NCBI GenBank assembly: GCA_030770535.1
Contig: JASVEC010000002.1
Location: forward strand, 1,364,001 to 1,428,000
Source of the DNA: Batkoa obscura
Taxonomy: Eukaryota > Entomophthoromycota > Entomophthoromycetes > Entomophthorales > Batkoaceae
DNA length: 64,000 nt
Direction of reading: 5' to 3'
The notes below the pieces were generated by a model. That model was not told where the DNA came from. It did not search any database and saw only the letters and a list, made by a program, of their open reading frames with translations. Positions within the stretch are counted from its first letter, which is position 1; each line of letters opens with the position of its first letter. Of this stretch, positions 43,282-53,837 are shown one piece after another. Made by a program: the position numbers and the translations under genes.

Positions 43282-44646
43282 TTAAAGTTTACTTTTGTTC
43301 CTAATCGAGCCATCCTTATTTATAGAAGCAAGAAGTAGCTTAATTGTACATCTAGCTGATCCCCAACTGCTTTGATAACCTAATAATTAAATAGATCAAA
43401 TATTAAATAAATAAAGTATTAAATAATTAATTACCAAAACCACCATGTCCATATTGATGACACAAAATCAAATTTTTTCTATCTGGTAAGTTAATATATT
43501 CCACTTCAGAGCGTACCCCACCTTTTCTCGTTGGCCTAAAACCTACGTTATGACTAATAATTTTACAAGGTCCTAAACCACCTGATAGTTTTTGACATCT
43601 TTTTAATATGTCTTCAGCTATATCTTCATCAGGTTGTACTTTACTATAGTAAAAGTATAAATTTAAGCATTTAAATAAATTAGGAGTATTTACTAGTTAT
43701 GTTCTTGCTGTGTTCCACCTAAAATTACAGTACCATCGCCTTTAGGAATGATATAAGTAACTCCTCCTTTATCTAAATAAAATATTAGACTTAAAATAAA
43801 TAAAAAAATAAGCATATTTACATAAACCAGTGGAAGTATAATCGACTTCTGGAGCATGTACTAGAATGGTTTGACCACGCGTTGGGAAAATATTAGGATC
43901 TTTGACGCCATCCATAGTACGTGCACCAAGGCCACAACAATTTATAACAATATTTGTTGGAAAAGATGATATATTATAAGCATCTTTTATATGATTCATA
44001 TGTAATTTAATGTCAATTAGCCCAAGTTTTTTTCCTTCATTAAATAACCATTTTAAATATTCCATTGAATGTATACAAACTAAGATATTAATAACAATAA
44101 TATATATTAATTAAAAGTTTTACCTGCATCATAAGATAATCCAAAAGAATAACCTTCTGGGAGATGTTCTTTTGGTATTTCTGAATACTGTTAAATAATT
44201 TCATATTTAACTTATTTAATCATGATACAATTATTATTAAATACTTACGTTTTGAGCAAAATTTTTAAACCAGGGATGTTTTAAATCAGAACCCTCCTTT
44301 TCATGATATTCATAATTAGGTACAACTTTAATAATATCTTTTAATTCGCCTTTAGCTAATTTCATCAATTCATTATAAGTTATTTTATCGTATTCTATCA
44401 AAATTATTAAATATGTTTAATAAATTACAGAAATTAAATATTACCAATATGCCTAAGATCATCATTGTTAGCATAACTTCTCCAATGAGCACCAGCCCAG
44501 GGACTTGTATAATCAGCATGATATTCACCTGGGAAATGATCAGCAACAACAGCAACTTTATAACCTAATCTTAATAACTCTAAAGCAGTTGTTAAACCAA
44601 TTACACCAGCACCTAATACTACTATATTCTGAGTAAATGTAGTCAT
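43282..44646 (-). CDS. D-amino-acid oxidase, peroxisomal, 7 exons
   Basis: FAD enzyme that oxidises D-amino acids to 2-oxo acids, NH3 and H2O2. Exons 44445-44646, 44249-44394, 44124-44187, 43828-44079, 43694-43772, 43435-43643 and 43282-43379 give 349 residues, typical for the family. The Rossmann motif VVLGAGVIGLTTALELL is at 9-25. Other family blocks are SPWAGAHWRSY, NCCGLGARTM, RGQTILVHAPE, TYIIPKGDGTVILGGTQQ, GFRPTRKGGVR (R287 in the position of the substrate-carboxylate arginine) and YGHGGFGYQSSWGSA, which closes the FAD site. The last residues are SKL, a canonical PTS1, so it should act in peroxisomes. All seven exons close in phase; introns are about 45-55 nt, with TAG acceptors except one CAG. 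It could be a D-aspartate oxidase subtype; the sequence does not settle that. Confidence 0.93.
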
Positions 44647-46032
44647 TATTTTAAATAAAAAATTGTAGAAAAAAAAAGATAAAGATAAATGTAAAAAAAA
44701 GACTGAACATAACGGTATTTATGCTTTTTCATTCTGTTTCGTTTTACACTGATGGTTTGGTTTACGCCTTTGACTAAATTTAGTAGCTCAATATTTATCT
44801 TATGATATGTGTTACTGGAATGCATAATTGTATAAAATAATCAAATTAAAGCGACAGGAAATATTATATTAAAAACAAAATTATAATATAGCTTTTTACT
44901 AAAAATATATAATTATTAATATAAAATAGAATCACAAATAAGGTTAAAAACAAGATTATAAATGATTTATAATAATACTTTGTAGTAACGTCTTAGTATA
45001 AAAATATAGTGTAATATTATTCTTTAGTATTTTAGTAGTAATAAAGATTTATATATTCAAAATATTATCTTTTGTTTGTTTTGACTTATTAAATTAACCA
45101 TCAGCTGATAAAATACAATAATATTAGTGAGATAAAAATAATGAGTCAAATCAAATGATATTTTTATAGGAATTTTTCAATAAGTAAAGTGAACCTTAGC
45201 ATAGATCTACTTCATCTTATCTTTGATTTTAATTACTTTATTTCTAAACTATCATTTAATAGCATTATTTTAGCTGCTTTAAAACAAAATATTATAAATT
45301 ATACTGATGAATAGATAAATTTAAACCCAAAATTAAATTCACTTTCAAAATGAACTTTATTGAAAAATAAAAAATAAAAATAAAATAAAAATAAAATAAA
45401 AATAAAAATAAAATAAAAATAAAATAAATAATGTATTTTTTTTAATGAAGAAACCGAGAGTTATTATACAGCTTTTAACGACCTGAAAATAAAAAACACG
45501 CTTTTTAATTCTTTTCTTAATTCCTCATCTGGTCATTCAAACCTTATAAGTTTAATCTGAATTAAAACAGGAAAGTATTATTTCCAATTTTAATCTGACC
45601 TTTAAAATTACATAGTTCTATATTTCATTTGTTTGATGAATAGTGTTATTTCATTATAACATCTAAGTCTCTCTTATTTCCCAGTATTTAATTAGTATAT
45701 GAAATTTTATTTTTTACACACCTATTTTACAAATAACTTTGATTTTATATTGCATAAAAAATGATCAAGGAAAAATTGATTCCCACATCTTAAAACAAAA
45801 CTTATTATTTCAATAATAGCAATTTGTTTTTATTACATCAAAATAATAGCTATGTAAACACTTTATTAAAAACAAAACGCCTTTAAGATATCAACTAAAT
45901 AATTCAACAGTTTTAAATTGGCCACTTTTAATTTTATTATATAATTAGAAAGTTTCTTATTTAATTCATTCTTTTGGTCCACTAAAAATCAATGTTCACT
46001 AATTAAAATGTTAATTAATATAATATTTATTC
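44647..46032. other. AT-rich intergenic region with AAAAT repeat
   Basis: Upstream region of the DAO gene and 3' flank of LSM5. No gene seen. A short-period (A)3-5TA-type repeat lies at 45361-45430. Confidence 0.6.
45361..45430. repeat. Low-complexity AAAAT/AAATA tandem repeat
   Basis: About 70 bp made of AAAATA and AAAATAA units in irregular order. Simple-sequence repeat. Confidence 0.85.
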
Positions 46033-46493
46033 TTACTCTCCACCTGGAACTAACTAAAAAGAATAACAAGATTAATAACAAATAATATTATGAATTCTAT
46101 TCTATACTTACCATACATACGTTGGTACCGTTTAATAAAATATGAGGTAAACTATTTTTTTGAATACCTTGAGGGGTAAATTCACTATAAATCATTTAAT
46201 TAAAAGATTTAAATAAAATAGGTTTCCTCCTTACAATTCAGTAACATCTTCTAATACCATATCTAATTAAAAGATTTCCATTAACCCAAAATAATTAGAA
46301 AATAATAGAAATTTTTACTAACATAATCATCAAAGCCGGTTAATACACCAGTAAACTCTTTATCATTTTTCATTAATACCCATATTTTAGAACCAATACA
46401 TTTGTCAATAATTTCTATTTAAAAAAAAGATGAATATTAAATTAATTTTATTAAAATACTATTATTACCTAAAGGTAATACTTGGGAAGCCAT
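46033..46493 (-). CDS. LSM5: U6 snRNA-associated Sm-like protein LSM5, 5 exons
   Basis: Exons 46469-46493 (25 nt), 46319-46414, 46235-46262 (28 nt), 46112-46184 and 46033-46053 (21 nt) join into 80 residues. The protein shows both Sm motifs: [39 protein letters not shown] (Sm1) and [19 protein letters not shown] (Sm2, with the LLNG-NV and LVPGG of LSM5). LSM5 sits in the Lsm1-7 ring (mRNA decay) and the Lsm2-8 ring (U6 snRNA, splicing). Yeast and human proteins are about 91-93 residues, so this one has a short N-terminus. Each junction is phase-consistent. It lies only 120 bp downstream of the TMX2-like gene on the same strand. Confidence 0.93.
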
Positions 46494-46613
46494 TTTAGAT
46501 TCAAAAAGTTTAAAAAATTTAAAAATAATAAAAAATGAAGTTCTAAAATTAGGTTGCAAAAGTTGCAAATGAGGAAATTCAAAAATGATATGGAATTTTA
46601 TTTTTTGAGATTA

Positions 46614-47662
46614 TTAATCTAAATCGTCATTTGAAGAACTCATTTTATCATAAAGTTTAAATGCATCAACAATGGATTCCTAAAAAAACAATAAAAATGT
46701 TAGTTTAATATATGTATACATAACTTACTTCACTTCGATCCCAAAAAGTCAATTTAGCCCCACGAAACCTCGATTTAATATCTGGTAATCTTTGAATTTC
46801 TTTACCATGATGAAATAGAATTAAAGTGGGTATTTGTAGAGAAGTAGCTGAATTATCTATTTTGTATTTTTTACTATATTCTTCTTCATTTTCTTCTAAA
46901 TTAATTCGACCTAAATTATATCATTAATTAATGTGATCATCCATTTTTTATTAATAATTTAGTATTACCAAATTTAACTTTGTCATTAGTATATCTAAAA
47001 GTTAATCTTAATATCGTCAAATCTTTTTTCATCAAATAATAATTTACTTTAATGATACACTGGCAAGTACAGGTTGCATATTAATACATCTAGGTGACCA
47101 ATCCATTTCTAAACAAAGGATAGTATACTCAGCACTATCAATAAACTCATTCAAGGTATCTTTTGTTAAAACCAAAGTCATACTAGGACCATAGTAATGG
47201 GGTTGAGGAATTAAAGAGAATAAAACTAAATAATTAATATCAATATAAAATATAACATACTATGTATGATCTTACTTAACATGACTAACAAATAAATTGA
47301 ACCGAATAATTTTAAATTGAACAAATAAAATACAATTAAGTGGGCTAGTTTTAAATATAAAAACAAAACTCCAAACATCTCTTCAAGACTAGTACTTTTT
47401 CGAAGTTTAATTATTAAAAATACGGTGGTTATTCCATAAACTATTAAGTTCTATAATGATTAATAAGAATAACGATTATCTAATATTATTAAATCAATCA
47501 ATTACTTACCCAATTATTATCATTATTCACAACATCATTGATATCTTTTATATAAGGTAAATAGAAAATTATAAAAGGTACTAAACTATAGAATAAATTG
47601 ATCCAGTAGTATCTTTGATTTAATCGACAATAGATTATTTCATAAGATAATAATGGCTCCAT
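46614..47662 (-). CDS. TMX2: TMX2-like thioredoxin-related transmembrane protein, 6 exons
   Basis: Exons 47510-47662, 47276-47450, 47048-47225, 46969-46994 (26 nt), 46729-46910 and 46614-46679 give 259 residues. The N-terminal half has three or four membrane segments (about 18-39, 52-65, 80-101, 103-117). The C-terminal half is a thioredoxin fold ending in IPTLILFHHGKEIQRLPDI, where the cis-Pro (IPTL) is intact. In place of a CxxC active site it has MDWSPRCINM, so only the second Cys remains, as in human TMX2 (SNDC). The match to TMX2 in order and spacing is clear (RRP/ LPLLSYE start, PHYYGPSMT, VSLKYTNDKVKFGRIN). Members are ER/mitochondria-contact membrane proteins of uncertain redox role. 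It is divergent to ARL1, with 235 bp between start codons. Confidence 0.85.
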
Positions 47663-47897
47663 TTTGGTGTTTTAATAATAATATAAAAATATTATTAATA
47701 GAAATAGAGAGTAATAGAATTTTCATTTCAAAGGTATTTTTGGATATATATTTTTATTTCGGTAATAGCAATTTTTTTTAATTTGCATAAAATAACGAAG
47801 CGTTTTTCAAACCAATGAAACTTAGCCAATTTAAAGCCACTTTTGTATTCTTATTTTAATTTTTTTATCATTTTAAAAAACAGTATATAATTTAACG
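47663..47897. promoter_or_regulatory. Bidirectional promoter region TMX2-like / ARL1
   Basis: The 235 bp between the two divergent start codons must serve both genes. It has T-rich and A-rich blocks and no TATA box at a standard distance from either ATG; the TATATAA at 47884-47890 lies too close to the ARL1 ATG to act as one. Confidence 0.4.
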
Positions 47898-48943
47898 ATG
47901 GGTAATTCAATCTAAGTGTCGACAAAGAAGGTGAACTAAAGAATTAACTTAGGCGCTTTATTTTCTAAAATATTATCCGGTTTATTTGGTGAAAAAGAAG
48001 CGAGAATTTTGATCTTAGGTTTAGATGGGGCAGGTAAAACTACTATGCTTTATCGATTACAAGTAAGTTTTATAAAAAAGATTTGGAATTACTTTATATC
48101 TATATTGATATTGATATTGATATTGATATTAATATTTAGTTAGGTGAAGTGGTTTCTACTATCCCAAGTAAGTTATTTGAAATTTGAATTTTTGATTGAG
48201 GATTGATGTCTTTTTTATAGCTATTGGATTTAACGTGGAATCAGTGACTTATAAAAATGTGAACTTTCAAGGTAATTGATTATCCAAATTATTTTATTTA
48301 TTAATTATTTTATTTATTAATTATTTTAATTTTTAGTTTGGGATTTAGGAGGTAAAACAACAATTGATTAAGCTCTAGAAAATTAAACTAAATTTTTATT
48401 CCATTTAAAAAAAGGCCAAACAAGCATCAGGTAATATTCTGTAGTTTATAGTAATAAAAATACTTATTTTTAGACCTTACTGGCGTTGTTATTATGCAAA
48501 CACGGATGCTGTAATCTATGTAGTAGATAGTTGTGATAAAGACCGTATCAGTACAAGTAAAGAAGAGTTGTTATCGATGTTGGAGGTAAACTTGTTAATT
48601 TGTTTTATTGTTTGTATTAAATTAATTGAAATTAGGAAGAAGATTTACAGGATGCTGTATTACTTGTATTTGCTAATAAACAAGTAAGATTATATTCATA
48701 ATTTATAATTACAACTTATAAAAAAATAAAGGATATGCAAGGTGCAATGACTTCAGCAGAGGTATCTGAAGCATTAGGGTTATCACATTTAAAAAATCGA
48801 CAATGGGCTATATTTAAAGCATCAGCGTTAAAAGGAGAAGGTTTAGAAGAAGGATTGGATTGGTAATTTTAAGTAATTTATTAAATTGGGTTTCTAATTA
48901 ATTGTTTAGGGTGGTAAATAAGCTTCAAAAAGGAAGAAATTAA
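47898..48943 (+). CDS. ARL1: ARF-like GTPase ARL1, 10 coding exons with microexons
   Basis: Small GTPase that recruits GRIP-domain golgins to the trans-Golgi. Exons 47898-47901 (4 nt, ATGG), 47953-48062, 48140-48167 (28), 48221-48271, 48337-48351 (15), 48415-48430 (16), 48474-48585, 48636-48683, 48732-48862 and 48910-48943 close in phase into 182 residues, the exact family length. All motifs are present: myristoylation Gly2, P-loop GLDGAGKTT, switch I STIPTIGFNVE, interswitch [18 protein letters not shown] (the WDLGGQ spans three exons), NKQD (split at exons 8/9) and [24 protein letters not shown] and GEVV are typical for ARL1 rather than ARF1. Donors are GTAAGT, GTAATT, GTAAAA or GTAATA; acceptors are TAG or AAG. 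Without splicing the frame is closed by many stops, so conventional ORF finding misses it. Confidence 0.95.
48107..48130 (+). repeat. (TTGATA)n microsatellite in ARL1 intron 2
   Basis: Four tandem TTGATA/ATTGAT units inside the second ARL1 intron, close to the branch/acceptor region. Confidence 0.8.
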
Positions 48944-49103
48944 TTTAACACAAAAGAATTTATAAAATTCTAAAATCATTTCTATTCATTTTTTCTATTA
49001 AATAGTTTTTCATTTTTTTTTATTAGAAATAAATTGTTATTTTTTTAAATCAATTTAAAATAATAAAAATAAATAAAACAAAGTAATAAATTAATGATAT
49101 TTA

Positions 49104-50352
49104 TTAATTAATAATAAAAATACTCATCATACAGGACAGAATAATAAAAACGTTTCCTGAATTCATAAAAGAAAATGAAGTGCCATTACCAGAATTACCA
49201 CTTTTATTATTACTACTTTTACTGTTAGTATTGGAACTTTTATCCTTCTTATTACCATCTTGATCAAAGTATTTATATTCTGGATTACATTTGATTTCCA
49301 AATTTTCAATAGTAGCACTAAAATAGCCTTTAGTTTTTATATCTTCAGAGTCCCAATTAATGTCGCCACCAGCCCATTGTTTGGTTCCATCAGCCATTGA
49401 AGCACCATTCCATAAACTAAAATATACATTATTAATATTTATATATTAATTTTGTAATATAAATACCCAAATTCAATCCTTGAAGGTGTAGTGGGAAAAG
49501 AAAATTTATCATTTTTAGCTGTATCTTTCTTTTCAAGTGTACGTATTAACTGATTATCAACATACCATCTAGTTAAAAAGTTAATATCAGAAGATTTAAA
49601 TATTAATAAAATACACATACTTAATATAATTTGGAGTCCACTCAATAGTATAAGTATGAATATTTTGAGAAGTATCTGAAGAAACTTTGGATTTACCACC
49701 ATTAATATAATCTGCTTGACCACGATAAAATACATTAGTTTGTACTTCTTCCATCTCACTACCTACCCATTCAAAATCAATTTCATCTTTAACTTTAGAC
49801 ATTGTCTATATATAAAATTAATTAGTAATTATTAAAAAGATAATAACTAATAAGACTTACGATAAAAGAAGTAACCACTCCACCAGTTCTACCAGTTTTT
49901 AATTGAGCTGTTAAATTACCATATAAAAAGTAAGCAGTAGATACCATTCTAGATCCACCTTTAGAACCTTTAATCATTTTAAGCATTAATCCGTCATTTG
50001 TTAATTCGGTTTGACCATCAGTAAAAAAATCTACTTGATCCATATTAGCTTGTTTATTTAATTTAAATACAGCTAGCTCTTGAATTCTATCCTTTTTATC
50101 TGGACTTATATTTTTAAAGTCAAATTTTTGATCATTACAAGTATCTTCATTGAGACAAGAATTGGTACTGAATGAGTTGGCTGGTACGCAGTCCAATGTA
50201 CAAGTTACTGAATCTGAACCACAAAAACCTAACTCGCTGCAGCATGGTGCTGATTCGGGACATTTTTGACCAGCAGTGCATCGAATTGGTGCAGTTTGAG
50301 CAGTTATTATGGTTAAATTAATCACAGAGACTATTAATTGTTTGATATTCAT
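49104..50352 (-). CDS. Crh-type GH16 chitin/glucan transglycosylase, GPI-anchored, 4 exons
   Basis: Cell-wall enzyme that links chitin to beta-glucan. Exons 49861-50352, 49621-49805, 49467-49568 and 49104-49416 give 363 residues. Residues 1-19 are a signal peptide. Residues 25-55 are a hevein/CBM18-like Cys cluster (CPESAPCCSELGFCGSDSVT), as in yeast Utr2/Crh1 relatives. The GH16 domain follows (about 75-285), with the catalytic DEIDFEWVG at 171-179 (E172 nucleophile, E176 acid/base). Further blocks are YTIEWTPNYIKWYVDNQ, PTTPSRIEFGLWNGASMADG and QWAGGDINW. A Ser/Asn/Lys linker leads to a hydrophobic C-terminus (NVFIILSCMMSIFI) preceded by small residues, a GPI signal. The gene is convergent with ARL1 (160 bp between stops). 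Confidence 0.93.
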
Positions 50353-50563
50353 ATTAATATTAATTGTTATATTAGATTTTAATCTAAAAACATTAGCTTA
50401 AAATATTAGTTGAATTTTTTATAAAATTTTTCTTAAAGTGGTTTTATTCTTTATAAATTGAATGTTTTAATTTGACACTTTTAAAAATTAATTTTATGAG
50501 GTATTACTTCCATTTTGAGATTAATTAGCACGTTTTTTTTGAACATAAATGCCAGTGAATTTA

Positions 50564-50626
50564 TATAAAATAAAAAATCAATGTTTTATACAAAATAAAA
50601 AATCAATGTTTTATACAAAATAAAAA
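50564..50626. repeat. ~26-bp tandem repeat 3' of the aminotransferase gene
   Basis: Two and a half copies of a unit containing AAAATAAAAAATCAATGTTT in tandem (one copy begins ATATAAAAT, the next two ATACAAAAT). It lies in the CRH/aminotransferase spacer, next to the aminotransferase stop at 50658, possibly in its 3' UTR. Confidence 0.75.
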
Positions 50627-50657
50627 TAAAAATTACAAATATTAATAATAGAATTAT

Positions 50658-52143
50658 TTATTCACATCCGAAATCTTTTAATGTATTAGCAATACGATCA
50701 ATACCATCAAGTACTAAATCTAAATTAGCAAAAGTATAACATAGTCGAATATATGGAGCACCAGGTAAAGTAAGGTCATTATCATGTTTAAAATTAATTG
50801 AATCAAAGAAAACACCAGGTACAATAATAATATGATGTTCTACTAATTTATTAAATAAAGCTTCCATAGTAGCTTTATTAACTTGATTGTTTTCATTTAA
50901 TAGTTTTCTTGGTAAATTTGGCTTTAACCACAAAAACATACCAGCTTTAGGTACGGAATAACTGACCATGTTACCTAATCTTTTATTAATTTGCTGAATT
51001 ACTATATTACGACGAAAGTAAAATTCTTTTCTAATATTAGCTATATGAATTTCATATTTTTCTTGTTTCCAAGCATCAATCAATATTTTACTTAATAAGG
51101 CTTGAGAATGACCAGATGGAAATTGAATAGATACTTCATTAATATATTGTAATTTATCAATCATATTTTGTTGACATGTAATCCAACCTACTCTAAATCC
51201 AGGTGCTAATATTTTAGCTACAGAATCAAACCGAATAACTCGACCATCAACATCTAAACTTAAAAAAGAAGGTAATAATGTATTATATTTAAATTCATCA
51301 TGTTTTGTATTAATTTCTTGTTTATCAATCAAATTAATATCTTCAGGTAATTGTAAGTAATAATAAGGGTCATCTTCAATAATAAGTAGATTATATTTTT
51401 GAGCCAATTTATAAATTTCTTGTCTTCTTTGTAAACCCATAGTAGCTCCAGTTGGATTTTGACCACAAGGTACCTAATTATTATTAGATATTCTAATTCT
51501 TATTATTTTAAATATATAAAATATAACTTACAATATAAATAAATTTACAACAATTATCTGGATTGTTTTGATTCCATTCTTGTACTACTTTATCTAAAGA
51601 ATCTGGAATAATACCTTGTTCATCCATTTCTAAAATCAATAATTGTAGACCAAAGCCTGAAAAGGTTTCTAAAGCAGTAGGGTAAGCCCATCTTGAGATA
51701 AGAATTGGCATATGACGTTTAAAAAACAAAATTAACATTTTATATAACGCATCGGTATTACCAGCACTCGGTATAACATTCCAATTTTTATATTTAGGTT
51801 GATGAATTAAATTAGTATGTTCATAAAAATACTTCATTAATTTTAAATTCCCTTTCCCATTGCCATATTGTTGAGCTTGATTTAAACCAATACTTTCTTG
51901 TTCTTCTTTATTGATAACATATTCTTTTAAAACATTGTCAACCGGATCGCGGACTTTAATACTTATTTCTTCAATTGGAAAACTATCCACTCGTGGTAAA
52001 CCACTAGCTAAATAAATATTCTCTTTATCCAAAGTATATTTTAATAATGATTTTAAGGGACTGATTTTACGTGCTTTAGCTTCTTCTGTAAATAAATTAC
52101 TAAAATCAATGCCTTCTTTTAAATTCATACTATCACTTAACAT
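50658..52143 (-). CDS. ARO8: Aro8-like aromatic/2-aminoadipate aminotransferase, 2 exons
   Basis: PLP enzyme of fold type I, subgroup with Aro8/Aro9 and kynurenine/aminoadipate aminotransferase, moving amino groups between aromatic or 2-aminoadipate donors and 2-oxo acids. Exons 51532-52143 and 50658-51473 join in phase 0 into 475 residues. Visible marks: ISLASGLP-type start (YLASGLPRVDSFP), QAQQYGNGKGNLKL, PSAGNTDALYK, the cofactor loop VPCGQNPTG (205-213), EDDPYYYLQ, the lysine motif FDSVAKILAPGFRVGW (K291 the Schiff-base lysine) and YIRLCYTF near the end. There is no signal peptide; a cytosolic location is likely. The single 58-nt intron splits just before PCGQNPTG. Aro8 is my closest guess; substrate preference is not readable. 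Confidence 0.9.
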
Positions 52144-53837
52144 AATATTAAATTATAAAATTTATAAATATTTATAAAACTAAAACTAATATTTTGATTT
52201 ATTGATTTTTTATACTATAAATGAGATGGTGTGACTCGGTTTTATTATTCAAGTCATTGGATTATCTCAATTCAAACTTAACCAATAACAATATTGTATT
52301 TATTCTATCCTTACTTATTATTAGTAATATACATATATTTAATCAAATCTTAAGTTAGATATTATTTAATCCTATATGCTTACTTTTGACTATGTGGCAT
52401 TTTTAATTGAATCTCTGATCTGTCCAACTTGAATATTGAAGCTTTTATTTTAGTATACTAATTGAACTTGTCTTTTTTGTAGATAATATAATATAAACTA
52501 AATTATTTGTATTTTACTTCATAATAATAATAATTTTTATTGTTATTAATATCAGGTTAATATTGTTTTAATCTTTACTATTGAATATTAAATATAATTA
52601 AGTTTTATAAGTCGAATTGAACTGAATTGCTAAGTTTTATATTAAAAACTTAATAATACTTGACATATTGCATAAAAAACTAAGGTTGTATCAAGCGGTA
52701 TATAATGTTCATGTATAAAGCACAGGATGTAGACTAACTAAAAATAAAGCATAATTGTTTTTTCATAAGTTATTTATTTACTTTTATATTCATAAATGTA
52801 ATGAAATTTTTAAAAGTATCAAAATGAAAAAGAAAAATCGAAATTTATCAAATAAATGAAAATTGATTAAACAAATTAATTTCATTAAAAACAAGGTACT
52901 TAATAAGTAACTAATATATTTTTATTGATTAGTATAAAATCATTATATGTATCTTAAACCGAATATGCCCCACATTCAAGAGCTGAATATCATCATAATT
53001 AATAGAGTTACTTTCTTTTTATTCTATTTTTATAGCTTCAATTAAATTTAAAAAAGAAAGGAGTCCCCAGAATTTAGCATACGTTCAACGATTCTTCTTT
53101 TTTTAACAAAATTATTTCATTTATGCACGTTTAATTTAATTCATATCACATTTTGAATTTTATCATAATAAATTCAATAGCGGTTAATAAAGTCAAAATA
53201 AGAAAAATCAAGAAATAAAGTTAATATAATAACAATAAAGTTAAATAGTAGAAACTGACTATAGGGAAGTATTTTTAATTGTTAAACTATTTATTGATTA
53301 TTATTATTATTAAATATTTCATTTAAAAACGCTAGTAACTTATAATAAATACAGTAATCGTTCACATTCTCACTACTATAATAAACATAATTTAAAATTG
53401 TTAAATTCAACTTGTGTAACTTGATGGAGAAAGTTGGGTATAATTGGCTTATTTTTAAATATTTTAAAGTTAATTGGTTTGATCCCTGGAATATCAAGGC
53501 TTAACTACAATTATATAAATGACAATAATGATTTTTTTTAATTAACGTGTAATTGAAAATGTTCGGCATCGACTTGTAAGAAGATTACTAAATATAGTAA
53601 TAGATTAAGTGGATCAGCTAACTGTTAGAATTGCTTATCAGCGGTTAATTGATATAATAATCTAATAGTTTAACTAAGTAAAATTAATATAGAAAAAATA
53701 AAAGTTTATACAAATGAAAAACAAGTAACGAATATCAATAAAAGTAACTAAAATTAAGAATAGTATCAACAAATTTATATATAAACCCCAAAATACAAAA
53801 AATCCAATTTTATTTTTTATAATAATACTTTTAAAAG
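52144..53837. other. Divergent intergenic region
   Basis: 1.7 kb between the aminotransferase (minus) and exo-glucanase (plus) start codons. No repeat of the window's MITE families is seen and no credible ORF (the open frame at 53291-53497 has no features). Confidence 0.6.
53778..53785 (+). promoter_or_regulatory. TATA box of the exo-glucanase gene
   Basis: TATATAAA 53 bp before the ATG at 53838, followed by a C-rich CCCCA stretch. Confidence 0.5.

Noticed and set aside
45361-45430. AAAATA repeat considered as a replication origin or centromere fragment
   Set aside because: It is a short simple-sequence tract in already AT-rich DNA; nothing else supports a special role.
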